NCBI GenBank assembly: GCA_902834555.1
Contig: CADFJN010000012.1
Coordinates: 1 to 64,000 of the forward strand
Direction of reading: 5' to 3'
DNA length: 64,000 nucleotides
DNA from: Atopobiaceae bacterium
GTDB lineage: Bacteria; Actinomycetota; Coriobacteriia; Coriobacteriales; Atopobiaceae
The notes under the pieces are model-generated. The model was not told where the DNA came from and made no database searches. It was given only the letters and a program-made list of their open reading frames with translations. A program made the position numbers and the translations under genes. Within the stretch, counting starts at the first letter, position 1. Every line of letters starts with the position of its first letter. Below, piece after piece: positions 35,202 to 43,735 of this stretch.

Positions 35202-35495
35202 ATGGCACAGAGCGTCCTCGTCAAGGACACCACGCGAGAGGAGCGCGAGGAGATCGTGCGCCGCGGGCTGAGTTTCTGCGGCGATGGCTCGTGCGAGCAG
35301 TGCAGCGGCTGCTCGATGGGCGTGGGCTCGATCGACGCCATGTACCAGCCCTACATCGACGGCAAGCTTGAGCTGGCAGAGGTCAACATGCTGCACGCCG
35401 CAACCACGTTCACGCTGGGCGGCGGGAGAAGCGCAAACGCCGCGTCCGCAGACACGCCCGCATCCGCGCAAAGCGTCGAGACGAGCAAAGAATAG
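35202..35495 (+). CDS. Small cysteine-motif protein of unknown function
   Basis: This 97-residue soluble protein has the cluster CGDGSCEQCSGCSMG at residues 26-40, four closely spaced Cys suited to binding an iron-sulfur cluster or zinc. It is preceded by a helical, Glu/Arg-rich start (TTREEREEIVRRG). AAAGGGG precedes the ATG. It ends 10 bp before the TrmB-like gene, so the two are probably co-transcribed. I recognise no characterised family. Confidence 0.7.
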   Translation: MAQSVLVKDTTREEREEIVRRGLSFCGDGSCEQCSGCSMGVGSIDAMYQPYIDGKLELAEVNMLHAATTFTLGGGRSANAASADTPASAQSVETSKE

Positions 35496-35505
35496 CCGAG
35501 GCCCC

Positions 35506-36384
35506 ATGCACGCACGCACACCCAAGCACTTTGTACTCGAGGAGCGCCTCGAGCGCTACGCGGACTTCATCGAGCCTGCGCCGCAGGATTACGCCGGCCG
35601 CTGGGCGGAGGCCTGCTACCCCCTGGGGGGCACCACCGCAGCTTGCGGCGCGGCGAGCGCCGGGCGCTTCCGCGAGGTCCGGCTGGACCTGGGCTGCGGC
35701 AAGGGCGCCTTCACCGTGGAGTCCGCCCGTCGCGAGCCGGACGTGCTCTTCCTTGGCATGGACGGCGAGCCGCTCTGCATGGCCTACGCCGGCGGCCTCG
35801 CCGCGAAGAGCGGCCTTGAGAACGTCGTCTTCCTCGCCTGGGACGGCCATCGCGTAACCGAGGCCTTCGCCCCCGGCGAGCTCTCGTGCATCTACCTCAA
35901 CTTCCCCACGCCGTTCCCGCGCAAGCGCCAGGCGCGACGCCGCCTCACCGACGCCACCTGCCTCATGGAGTATCGCCGCATCCTCGCGCCTGACGGCACG
36001 CTGCGGCTCAAGACGGACAGCCGCCCCCTCTACCTCTTCACGCTCGAGGAGCTTGCCGCCGCAGGCTATCAGGTGCTCTGGACAAGCGAGGACGCGCGCG
36101 CAGACTTCCCCGACGACCCCACAAGCGGCTACGAGGAACGCCTTGCCGCCAATGGCGCCAAGGTCTTCGCGCTGGAGGCAACGCCGGGTCCAGAGCCCGC
36201 GCACTTCTCGCCCACGCCTCAGCGCGGCCTGGTGGAGTACCTCCCCCAGGACCTCGAGAAGATCGACTACGTGCCCCTGGGCATGGAAGCCACAGTGTGG
36301 AACATGCGCAACCGCGAGGCAAAGCTCTGGGCAAAGGGCCACAAGGACAGCGGGTCCGCCAGCTGTAACGAGAAGACCTGCTAG
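35506..36384 (+). CDS. trmB: TrmB-like tRNA (guanine-N7)-methyltransferase, diverged
   Basis: This 292-residue protein has a class I SAM-binding motif (LDLGCGKGAFTVESA, near residue 64) and the TrmB order of motifs. The hallmark FxDPWPKKRHxKRRL segment reads FPTPFPRKRQARRRLT, so the conserved Asp, Trp and His are replaced by Thr, Phe and Gln. The C-terminal TEYE motif reads SGYE. The family is usually about 215 residues, and this protein has extra N-terminal and C-terminal segments. It may still make m7G46 in tRNA, or be a repurposed paralogue. GAGG precedes the ATG at 35506. It follows the Cys-motif gene closely. Confidence 0.78.
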   Translation: MHARTPKHFVLEERLERYADFIEPAPQDYAGRWAEACYPLGGTTAACGAASAGRFREVRLDLGCGKGAFTVESARREPDVLFLGMDGEPLCMAYAGGLAAKSGLENVVFLAWDGHRVTEAFAPGELSCIYLNFPTPFPRKRQARRRLTDATCLMEYRRILAPDGTLRLKTDSRPLYLFTLEELAAAGYQVLWTSEDARADFPDDPTSGYEERLAANGAKVFALEATPGPEPAHFSPTPQRGLVEYLPQDLEKIDYVPLGMEATVWNMRNREAKLWAKGHKDSGSASCNEKTC

Positions 36385-36397
36385 AGCTGCCTTCCGG

Positions 36398-37330
36398 CTA
36401 TGCCGTGGCTTCGGCCCAGTGTGCGGCTACGCAGGACTGCGGCGCGGGCACAAAGCCCTCAAAGATCACCGGCGCGCCCTCCGCCTCGGAGGCCAGCATG
36501 TCTCGCTCGCTGCGAATGGTCCACGTGACCAGCTTGCCGCCGAGAGCCCCGCACACCAGGCGCACCGCGGGCTGCTCGCGGTCGTCGAAGCGGTACGCAA
36601 TGAAGTCCGGCTTGGTGGCCACGTTGCCGAGAAGCGCGGTAGCCCCCACGCGCAGCGGCAGCGGCAGCGCCTTTGCGCTTGCACCGGCGTCCTCCGCGAG
36701 AAAGTCCATCGAGAGCTGCCCGCGGATGACCTCGGGGCGGTTGCGACGCAGCCACACCAGCACGGCGGGGTCGAAGCTCTCGATGCAGTAGCGCACGTCG
36801 AAGGTGTCCAGGCACTCCATGACGCGGCTGGTGAGGAGGTCAGCATTCTCGCAGTAGGTCTTGACCTCAATGATGAGCGGTGCAGGCATGGGGCCTTCGC
36901 CGTCCCACTCAAAGATGCGCAGGGCCTCGCCAAGCGTGGGAATACCCTGGTCGGTCCCATTGAGGCGGTACTCCTCGAGCTGCGGGCGCGTAAGCTCCTC
37001 GACGATGCCCTCCTTGCCCGTCACGCGCTTGAGGTCGGAGTCATGGATGACAACCAGGCGATCGTCCGCGGTGAGGTGCACGTCAAGCTCCACGCCAAAG
37101 CCGTACTCGCGGGCGCGCCTAAAGGCGGCGAGCGAGTTCTCGGGGGCGCCAAGGGAGTCGTCGTGGAGGCCGCGGTGTGCATAGCGGTAGTGCACAAACT
37201 CGTTCCAGCGCTCGTCGACCGTCTTGTTGCCCGTGCGAGGCGCCATGCCATATACGGCTGCAGCCCCAAGGCCTGCGGCGATGCCGGCAGCGAAGAGCGC
37301 CGGGTGCTTGCGAATCATGCAGTTTGCCAT
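36398..37330 (-). CDS. Glycerophosphodiester phosphodiesterase, membrane-anchored
   Basis: This 310-residue protein has one N-terminal hydrophobic helix (about residues 9-27) and a GDPD TIM-barrel domain. Catalytic motifs AHRGLHDD (near residue 49), APENSLAAF, VELDVHLT and VIHDSDLKR are all present. It hydrolyses glycerophosphodiesters to glycerol 3-phosphate and an alcohol, recycling lipid or teichoic-acid-type material at the membrane. GGAGG precedes the ATG at 37330. It lies 55 bp downstream of the MFS gene on the same strand and may share its transcript. Confidence 0.9.
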   Translation of the reverse strand: MANCMIRKHPALFAAGIAAGLGAAAVYGMAPRTGNKTVDERWNEFVHYRYAHRGLHDDSLGAPENSLAAFRRAREYGFGVELDVHLTADDRLVVIHDSDLKRVTGKEGIVEELTRPQLEEYRLNGTDQGIPTLGEALRIFEWDGEGPMPAPLIIEVKTYCENADLLTSRVMECLDTFDVRYCIESFDPAVLVWLRRNRPEVIRGQLSMDFLAEDAGASAKALPLPLRVGATALLGNVATKPDFIAYRFDDREQPAVRLVCGALGGKLVTWTIRSERDMLASEAEGAPVIFEGFVPAPQSCVAAHWAEATA

Positions 37331-37385
37331 CGACAATCCTCCATCCAGGCGTCGACAACACCAGGCACGCCAAACCGGCGGCGCG

Positions 37386-38717
37386 CTAGTCGACGTCGAA
37401 CGACTCGAGCCCTCTCTTCTCGACCAATTTCGAGTCTCCGTGGTGCACGAACAGCATTGTAACGAAGCTTGCCGCAACAAACACCGTGGCGTAGATGAAG
37501 AGTGACCGGTAGCTCACGTTGTGCATGAGCCAACCCGCAGCGATAGGCGTGACAGTCTGCGCGGCCATCGAGAAGGTGTAGTAGAGCCCCGTGAACTTGC
37601 CTGTGTCGGAGCCCTTGCACATCTCGACCACCATGGGCAGCGAGTTCACGTTGATGCCAGCCCAGCCCATGCCCAGGACGATCATCACCACGTAGAGCGC
37701 GGGCGAGAAGCCCATGCCGGCAAAGGTCCAAGCGGCGCAAAACGCAAAGCCGCCGCCGAGAAGCACGATGCCGCCCTGGATGGTGCGCTTGCGCCCCACA
37801 CGGCTGGCGATGGCCCCCACGGGAATGTACGAGACGATGGCACCAACGTTGGCCACAATGAGGCAGCGGCTGGCCTCGCCAAGCGCCATGCCCCACTCCG
37901 CCTGCGCGTACGTGGTAAACCAGGTCTCCATGGCGTTGTAGCCGATGAACCACAGGGCAATGGACGCAAGAAGGAAGCCCAGCGAGCGCCTGACCGGCGC
38001 AGGAAGCACCTCCTTGCCAGTGGCGGCGTCCTTCTCGACGAGGTTCTCCTCGGGGTGCTTAGCCTCGTAGGCCGCGACCTCGGCCTCGAGCTTGGGCTCC
38101 TTCACCGTGAGAAACACAACGGCCACCGAGACCACCATGATGGCAGCCACTATCACAAACAGCGGCAGGTAGTCCACGTGGTCGAGGCCGGCAATGCGCC
38201 CCTTGTTGTAAAGCACAGCGGCAATGCCCAGGTAGATGATGCCGCCCACGGCACCCATGAGGTTGATGATCGCGTTTGCGGGCGAGCGCAGCGGCTTGGG
38301 CGTGCAGTCTGGCATAAGCGCCACGGCAGGGCTGCGGTAGGTGCCCATTGCAACAAGCACAAAGAGCAGAACGCCAATGAACGCGGCGAGAAGGGCACCC
38401 GAGCCGTCCGCATAGTACGCGTTGTCGATGATGGGCAGGAAGATCATGCCCACCACGGCAAGCGCCGTTCCCACGAGGATGAAGGGCATGCGACGGCCCA
38501 GGCGGCTGTGGCAGCGGTCCGAGAGCGAGCCAAAGAACGGCAGGAGGAAGAGGGCAAGGACGTTGTCGGCAGCCATGATCATGCCCGAGAAGGTCTCGTC
38601 TAGGTGGAACGTGTTCGTGAGCATGAGCGGAATCACGCTGTTGTACATCTGCCAGAACGCACAGATGGAGAAGAACGCAAAGCCGATAAGGACGGTCCTG
38701 CGCACATTGAGTTTCAC
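37386..38717 (-). CDS. Major facilitator superfamily transporter
   Basis: This 443-residue MFS protein has about twelve hydrophobic helices. The motif FFGSLSDRCHSRLGRRMPFILVG after the second helix and the central cytoplasmic loop (about residues 200-240) resemble the sugar-cation symporter-like branch (SLC45/GPH). The substrate is probably a saccharide but cannot be assigned. A GGAGGA-containing site precedes the ATG. The downstream GDPD gene may be co-transcribed. Confidence 0.85.
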   Translation of the reverse strand: MKLNVRRTVLIGFAFFSICAFWQMYNSVIPLMLTNTFHLDETFSGMIMAADNVLALFLLPFFGSLSDRCHSRLGRRMPFILVGTALAVVGMIFLPIIDNAYYADGSGALLAAFIGVLLFVLVAMGTYRSPAVALMPDCTPKPLRSPANAIINLMGAVGGIIYLGIAAVLYNKGRIAGLDHVDYLPLFVIVAAIMVVSVAVVFLTVKEPKLEAEVAAYEAKHPEENLVEKDAATGKEVLPAPVRRSLGFLLASIALWFIGYNAMETWFTTYAQAEWGMALGEASRCLIVANVGAIVSYIPVGAIASRVGRKRTIQGGIVLLGGGFAFCAAWTFAGMGFSPALYVVMIVLGMGWAGINVNSLPMVVEMCKGSDTGKFTGLYYTFSMAAQTVTPIAAGWLMHNVSYRSLFIYATVFVAASFVTMLFVHHGDSKLVEKRGLESFDVD

Positions 38718-39165
38718 GGGTTCCTCCTAACGCCGGGGTTGCCGCACATCTTTGATGCTAGCTGGCGAGAGGGGCGGCGGGGACGTCGGCCGCCGGCGGT
38801 CTGGCAGGCGGTGCGGAGCGAGGCAGCGGCGCACTTCTCGGCCGGCGGCGCGGTTCTCGCCCGTCGGCGCCCTTCTCGTCCGGCGGCTCCCCTCTCGCCC
38901 GGCGGCGCCCTTCTCGGCCGTCGCAGGAAGGGCATTATTGTCGCCATTTGCGACATAACGTGCGCTCCGGCGACAAAATGTCGCCGGAAGCGGCCAAATG
39001 GTGCACAGTGCATCAAATTGCGCGCTCCGGCGACAAGCAACCACCCTCGTTGGCGCTGGCTCCATCCGCGCCGAATCCGCCACGCGCCGACACCCGCGGG
39101 TGATACTGTAGAAGCTTGCAAACTCAGCCCCGTCTCCAGGGACTCTTGAAGGAAGGCCACAAACG
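38718..39165. repeat. Repeat-filled intergenic region between MFS and DUF3825 genes
   Basis: The left part (about 38830-38925) is a degenerate tandem of CTTCTCGGCCGGCGGCG-like units. The middle (38935-39037) holds the motif GCTCCGGCGACAA twice and a perfect hairpin TCCGGCGACA/TGTCGCCGGA (38966-38975 and 38979-38988). I see no gene in this 448-bp gap. It must contain both divergent promoters. Confidence 0.65.
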
Positions 39166-41286
39166 ATGCCCAGAATCACACCAGGAAACAGGCTTTACCT
39201 GTACAAGCTTCTCTCGTCCACCCTTGGCACCAACCGCCAGGCACTGCTCTCGCGCGTTGAGGAGGTGCTGCTAGAGGACGGCATCGAGCCGCAGGACCTT
39301 GGGAAAGACGACGTCCAATCTCTTATGGAGGCGCTCTCCGAGTTCGTTCGGCTCACCGTCTTCAAGAAGGGGCGCGTCTACGCGACGGTCGTTCCCAACG
39401 AGGAGTACGACGGCTACCTCGAGCGAGCAGGGCAGTCTGGCTCTGGCAGCACGGGCGAGAAGGGCGGAAAGAGCAAGCCATGGAAGCGTCGCAAGGGCTC
39501 ACATGACCCCAAGCCGACAAAGCCACGCCACGTCGAGAAGGCCGAGGCCAAGCCGGAGCCCGTACCGGAACCGGAAGCTGCGGCCGAGCCAGAGCCGGCA
39601 TCCGCGCCGGAGCCGGAGCCTGAAAACGTAACCGTGCCGGAGCCCGAACCGGCGCCAGCACCTGCGCCGGCACCGCAGCCCTCCCTAGCCGACGAGACCC
39701 CCAAAGAGCCAAACGAGCCGCAGGTAGAAGCCACTAGAGCCGAGACCCGCGAGCAACCGGAGCCCGAGACGCCCAACGACTCTGGCATCAACCTCACCAT
39801 TACATATGACCCCTACGAGGACATGGAGGCGGACCTCGCGGCAGCTGCCCAGGCACAGCCCGAGTCTCCGGCACCCGCCACGTCGCAAGCTGCAGCACCG
39901 GCCCCCGCACCGGCCCCCATACCGGTAGCCGCCCCTGCACCCGCCCCAGCCACGCAGCCCCTCCCCCACCAGAACCTCCCCGAGCTCTTCTCGGCAGAGG
40001 TCCACTGCAAGGACGAGCTTCTCCGCGTGCTCTACCAGAAGCTCCCCATCGACGCCGACGTCACCCGCACGCTCGACGAGGACTGGCGCGTGGCCCGCTC
40101 GACCGGGACCCTCTCGGGCACAAGGAGCCGCGTCACGTTCCCGCTCCGCTACCTCCACGAGGATGGCTCCGGCCCGGTGGAGGTCACAATCCGCCGCACG
40201 TCACGCCCCTTGTCCGGCAAGCAGTGGAGCCTCGCGTTGGTAGATGGTGACGACGGTACCGGCATGGTCCACGAGCAGGTTGGCCTAGAGGGCCTTCCTG
40301 CGGCAGACGAGGGCGCGTGGAGCGACCTCTCTGGTGCGTCGCTGCAGGGCGTGGGCACTTCCACCGTAAGCCCACTTCGCGAGTTCGCACAGTTCGCGGT
40401 CATCGGCTCCTGGGAGCGCACGCTTGGGACGCTTGCCACCATGGCAGCGCCGGAGCACTGGAACTTCCCCGGCGAGGGCGTGGGCGGTCCCTCTCGCTAT
40501 GGCATCCTGCGCGAGTACCTCACTGTGACCTTCCATCGTGCCGTTGAGCAGGGACGCATTGTCACGGCAACGGACAGCTCACTCGCTGCTTTTAACACGG
40601 GGCTGCTCACCCCCTTTGGCGAGGACGTCTACGCAGTCTTCTCGCCCAACGCCGGCGACATACCCTGGAAGCTCGACGGCTTTGCCACCGCGGGCTCGGG
40701 GGAGTTGGGCGCCCGCCTTGCGGCAACGCTTCCCGAGCTGCCGCAGCCGGCCAGCTACCTCGAGCGCGTCGAGGACGTTGTCTGCCAGCCGGGACACATG
40801 CTCATCCTTGACACCGAAGCGCTTCTGGGCGAGAAGGTCGGCCGCCTGCCGCGCGCCTTTCTCGCCGATCAGCTGGCCGGAAGCCCCGAGGCATCGCGCC
40901 TGCTGCGAGACGCCATGGACGACGGCAACGGCCGGCTGGGGCGCACCGCCTGTCGGGAGCTGGCGCGCGCCATCAAGGCAGACCCCAGCCTCTACCGCCG
41001 CATGGCCCGCGCTCTTCAGGATGCCACGACCCTCTCGCTGCGCCTTGCACAGGCAAGCTACCGCATGGCAGCGCCGGCGTTTGATCCCGCCACTGGTACC
41101 ATGCGGCTCCTACTGCCGCTCTGCCTGGTAGACGATGGCGTGGCCGACTGCGCCATGTCGCTTGAGCTCATGCCGTCCGGTGCGTACCGTGGAGCGGCGA
41201 TCCTCTCGCTGCCGCGCGCTTATGCCTGCGCGCGCGTGGTGAGCCGAGACCAGCCCGCATGGCTCTCGCCGGAAATCGTCCTGTAG
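39166..41286 (+). CDS. LOTUS-like/DUF3825 multidomain protein
   Basis: This 706-residue soluble protein has three parts. The first 88 residues form a small winged-helix-like domain (ending VFKKGRVYATVVPNEEYD) that resembles the OST-HTH/LOTUS fold found with DUF3825. Residues about 90-270 are a low-complexity Pro/Glu/Ala linker with repeated PEPEP and APAPAP. The C-terminal half contains a DUF3825 signature (LAAFNTGLLTPFGEDVYAVF, near residue 477). The domain is thought to belong to RNA-related systems, but no activity is established that I can name. It is monocistronic. The CRISPR, toxin or transposase genes that often accompany novel defence genes are absent. Confidence 0.75.
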   Translation: MPRITPGNRLYLYKLLSSTLGTNRQALLSRVEEVLLEDGIEPQDLGKDDVQSLMEALSEFVRLTVFKKGRVYATVVPNEEYDGYLERAGQSGSGSTGEKGGKSKPWKRRKGSHDPKPTKPRHVEKAEAKPEPVPEPEAAAEPEPASAPEPEPENVTVPEPEPAPAPAPAPQPSLADETPKEPNEPQVEATRAETREQPEPETPNDSGINLTITYDPYEDMEADLAAAAQAQPESPAPATSQAAAPAPAPAPIPVAAPAPAPATQPLPHQNLPELFSAEVHCKDELLRVLYQKLPIDADVTRTLDEDWRVARSTGTLSGTRSRVTFPLRYLHEDGSGPVEVTIRRTSRPLSGKQWSLALVDGDDGTGMVHEQVGLEGLPAADEGAWSDLSGASLQGVGTSTVSPLREFAQFAVIGSWERTLGTLATMAAPEHWNFPGEGVGGPSRYGILREYLTVTFHRAVEQGRIVTATDSSLAAFNTGLLTPFGEDVYAVFSPNAGDIPWKLDGFATAGSGELGARLAATLPELPQPASYLERVEDVVCQPGHMLILDTEALLGEKVGRLPRAFLADQLAGSPEASRLLRDAMDDGNGRLGRTACRELARAIKADPSLYRRMARALQDATTLSLRLAQASYRMAAPAFDPATGTMRLLLPLCLVDDGVADCAMSLELMPSGAYRGAAILSLPRAYACARVVSRDQPAWLSPEIVL

Positions 41287-41354
41287 CCTTGCTCGGGTAG
41301 ACTGGAATCACAAAGGCAACGAAGGGCCGCAACTAGACCGCGCTGGAGGCATGC

Positions 41355-42563
41355 ATGTCGAAGATCGAAATGAAGACCCCGCTCGTCGAGATGGACGGCG
41401 ACGAGATGACCCGCATCATCTGGCAGATCATTAAGGACGAGCTTGTCTGCCCGTACGTCGATCTTAAGACCGAGTACTACGACCTGGGCCTTAAGCACCG
41501 AGACGAGACGGGCGACCAGGTGACCATCGACTCCGCCGAGGCCACCAAGCGCCTGGGCGTGGCCGTAAAGTGCGCGACCATCACCCCCAACGCGCAGCGC
41601 GTCGAGGAGTACCACCTGCACCAGATGTGGAAGAGCCCCAACGGCACCATCCGTTCGATGCTCGACGGCACCATCTTCCGCGCACCCATCGTGGTCAAGG
41701 GTATCGAGCCTGTGGTGAAGTGCTGGAAGCGCCCCATCACCATTGCGCGTCACGGCTATGGCGATGTGTACAAGAACGTCGAGTACCGCGTACCTGGAGC
41801 CGGCAAGGCTGAGCTGGTCTTCACCGACGCGGAGGGCCACGAGGAGCGTCGCCTGATTCACGACTTTGATCAGCCAGGCGTGATCCAAGGCATGCACAAC
41901 GTGGACTCCTCCATCGAGGGGTTCGCGCGCAGCTGCTTCGAGTACGCGCTCTCCACCCACCAGGACCTGTGGTTCGCCTCGAAGGACACCATCTCAAAGA
42001 TCTACGACCACCGCTTCAAGGACATCTTCGCCGACATGTACGAGAACGAGTACCGCGAGCGCTTTGAGGCAGCGGGCATCACGTACTTCTACACCCTCAT
42101 CGATGACGCGGTGGCGCGCATCATGAAGAGCGAGGGCGGCTTCATCTGGGCATGCAAGAACTACGACGGCGACGTGATGAGCGACATGCTCTCCTCGGCA
42201 TTTGGATCGCTTGCCATGATGACCTCAGTGCTGGTGTCGCCCCACGGCCAGTACGAGTACGAGGCGGCACACGGCACCGTTCAGCGCCACTACTACAAGT
42301 ACCTGCGCGGGGAGGAGACCTCGACCAACTCGGTGGCCACGATCTTTGCGTGGACCGGGGCACTCGCCAAGCGCGGCGAGCTGGACGGCACGCCGGAGCT
42401 TGTGGACTTTGCCAAGCGCCTGGAGCACGCGACCGTCAAGACCATCGAGGACGGCCGCATGACGGGCGACCTTGCGCGCATCACCACGCTAGAGAACCCC
42501 ACCAAGCTCAACACGCGTGACTTCATCCTCGCCATTCGCAACGAGCTTGAGGCTGGCGCTTAG
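41355..42563 (+). CDS. icd: NADP-dependent isocitrate dehydrogenase
   Basis: This 402-residue isocitrate dehydrogenase is of the eukaryote-like dimeric type. It begins EMKTPLVEMDGDEMTRIIW. It has SPNGTIRSMLDGTIFRAPI for isocitrate binding, catalytic Tyr and Lys regions, and the NADP-site stretch AAHGTVQRHYYKY. It oxidises isocitrate to 2-oxoglutarate, probably for glutamate synthesis in a fermentative organism with an incomplete cycle. No other TCA gene is adjacent. A strong terminator follows. Confidence 0.93.
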   Translation: MSKIEMKTPLVEMDGDEMTRIIWQIIKDELVCPYVDLKTEYYDLGLKHRDETGDQVTIDSAEATKRLGVAVKCATITPNAQRVEEYHLHQMWKSPNGTIRSMLDGTIFRAPIVVKGIEPVVKCWKRPITIARHGYGDVYKNVEYRVPGAGKAELVFTDAEGHEERRLIHDFDQPGVIQGMHNVDSSIEGFARSCFEYALSTHQDLWFASKDTISKIYDHRFKDIFADMYENEYRERFEAAGITYFYTLIDDAVARIMKSEGGFIWACKNYDGDVMSDMLSSAFGSLAMMTSVLVSPHGQYEYEAAHGTVQRHYYKYLRGEETSTNSVATIFAWTGALAKRGELDGTPELVDFAKRLEHATVKTIEDGRMTGDLARITTLENPTKLNTRDFILAIRNELEAGA

Positions 42564-42588
42564 AGCCGTTGCATCGAAGCAAGGCACA

Positions 42589-42627
42589 GGGAGCGAGGCC
42601 ATGGCCTCGCTCCCCTATTTCTCTTTG
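42589..42627 (+). terminator. Rho-independent terminator of icd
   Basis: A perfect 12-bp stem GGGAGCGAGGCC / GGCCTCGCTCCC with a short AT loop (42601-42602) is followed by a T-rich stretch (CTATTTCTCTTT). It is 26 bp past the icd stop. Confidence 0.8.
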
Positions 42628-42665
42628 GGAATTCTCCAAGCCCTGCATGCATGCCTTGGCACCAT

Positions 42666-42709
42666 TTCACAGTTGGGATGCGGTTTTTCGGGGGTGCCCC
42701 AACCGTGAA
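42666..42709. repeat. Imperfect palindrome TTCACAGTTGGG / CCCAACCGTGAA
   Basis: Arms at 42666-42677 and 42698-42709 enclose a 20-bp loop containing TTTTTCGGGGG. It lies between the icd terminator and the end of the HAD gene. The right arm resembles the right end of the 76-bp element at 5341 (CAACCGTG). Confidence 0.6.
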
Positions 42710-42762
42710 TTCACGCCAAAACCTGGGGCAGGAACGACTCAGCAGCTGCCTCTTGAGGCCGC

Positions 42763-43593
42763 CTATCGCAGCTCGAGGTCCACGAGGGCTTCGGCAACGT
42801 CATCCACCAGTACATCGGCGCACTCACGCACCGCCTCGGCCGCACGGTTAAAGGTGTAGGCGACATCCGCCTCGTCAAGAAGCGGCAGATCGTTGAAGGA
42901 GTCGCCAATGCCGCCAACCATGCCTAGTCCCAAACGCTCGCGTGCAATGGCAAGCCCGGCACCCTTGGAACATCCCGCAGGCACTACGTCCACAGAGTCG
43001 AGGTTCTGAAAAGCAGAAACCCTGCCCCCAAGCAACTCCCCCGCTCCGGCCACAAAACGAGCAGCGCGTTCCTGGGTACCAAACCCCAGAGAGACAACCT
43101 GCACTCCCGTGCCGTCACCGCCACGCGCCATCGTCAAAGCGTCATCAACCGAGCTCACAACCTTAAGCCGTTTGAGAAACGCCTTCGGAAGCCCGGGGAT
43201 GTTTTCCCCGCCCAGCACCAGATAACCAGACCCCATCGCGATAAACGGCGGACGCGAGGTCTGTCCATACGTCGCATCCAGAAGCGCACGCACATCGTCA
43301 TCGGGAACCTCGCGCGAGAACAACGCGTTCCCCGCGCCGTCGCTTACGCAAGCTCCGCTGCTCGTAATCGCAAAATCGAAGCTCAGGTCGCCGCCCGCAT
43401 CCGCGAGCACAGCGCCAAGCGGCCTGCCAGTGCAAACGCCAAAGAGACCGCCCCGCGCCCTAAACTCCTCGATTGCCCTAAGGTCACGCGGAAGGAACCG
43501 GTGCAGCGGGTGCATGCGGCCGCCAATGCCAAAGAAGAGCGTCCCGTCAAAGTCGCTCGCCATCGCTCTTCCCTCAAAGCTAGCACCCGCCAT
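42763..43593 (-). CDS. HAD-superfamily (Cof-type) sugar-phosphate phosphatase
   Basis: This 276-residue HAD hydrolase has motif I SDFDGTLF (near residue 13), motif II (AITSSGA), a motif III Lys in the GCSKGAG region and motif IV GIGDSFNDLPLL near residue 225. The Cof-type C2 cap fits removal of phosphate from sugar phosphates or nucleotide intermediates. GGGGAGC precedes the ATG. Substrate unknown. It lies just downstream of the duplicated sulfatase-fold genes on the same strand, but 142 bp and a weak hairpin separate them. Confidence 0.87.
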   Translation of the reverse strand: MAGASFEGRAMASDFDGTLFFGIGGRMHPLHRFLPRDLRAIEEFRARGGLFGVCTGRPLGAVLADAGGDLSFDFAITSSGACVSDGAGNALFSREVPDDDVRALLDATYGQTSRPPFIAMGSGYLVLGGENIPGLPKAFLKRLKVVSSVDDALTMARGGDGTGVQVVSLGFGTQERAARFVAGAGELLGGRVSAFQNLDSVDVVPAGCSKGAGLAIARERLGLGMVGGIGDSFNDLPLLDEADVAYTFNRAAEAVRECADVLVDDVAEALVDLELR

Positions 43594-43660
43594 CAGCAGC
43601 TCCCCTCAATAGCGCAACCACGCCATCATACCGCGACCAGCTCAAACACTATTGAGGAGC

Positions 43661-43697
43661 AAAGGCGCCGCCGCTCATCTCAAGCGACGGCGTCCCT
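43661..43697 (-). terminator. Possible weak terminator after the sulfatase-fold operon
   Basis: On the minus strand, a GGGACGCCGTCGCT / AGCGGCGGCGCC stem with a 7-base loop is followed by only TTT. It lies 39 bp past the stop of the last sulfatase-fold gene. Confidence 0.4.
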
Positions 43698-43735
43698 TGT
43701 TCCAAATCACGCAAACCTGGCTTTGGAGGTCTTCG

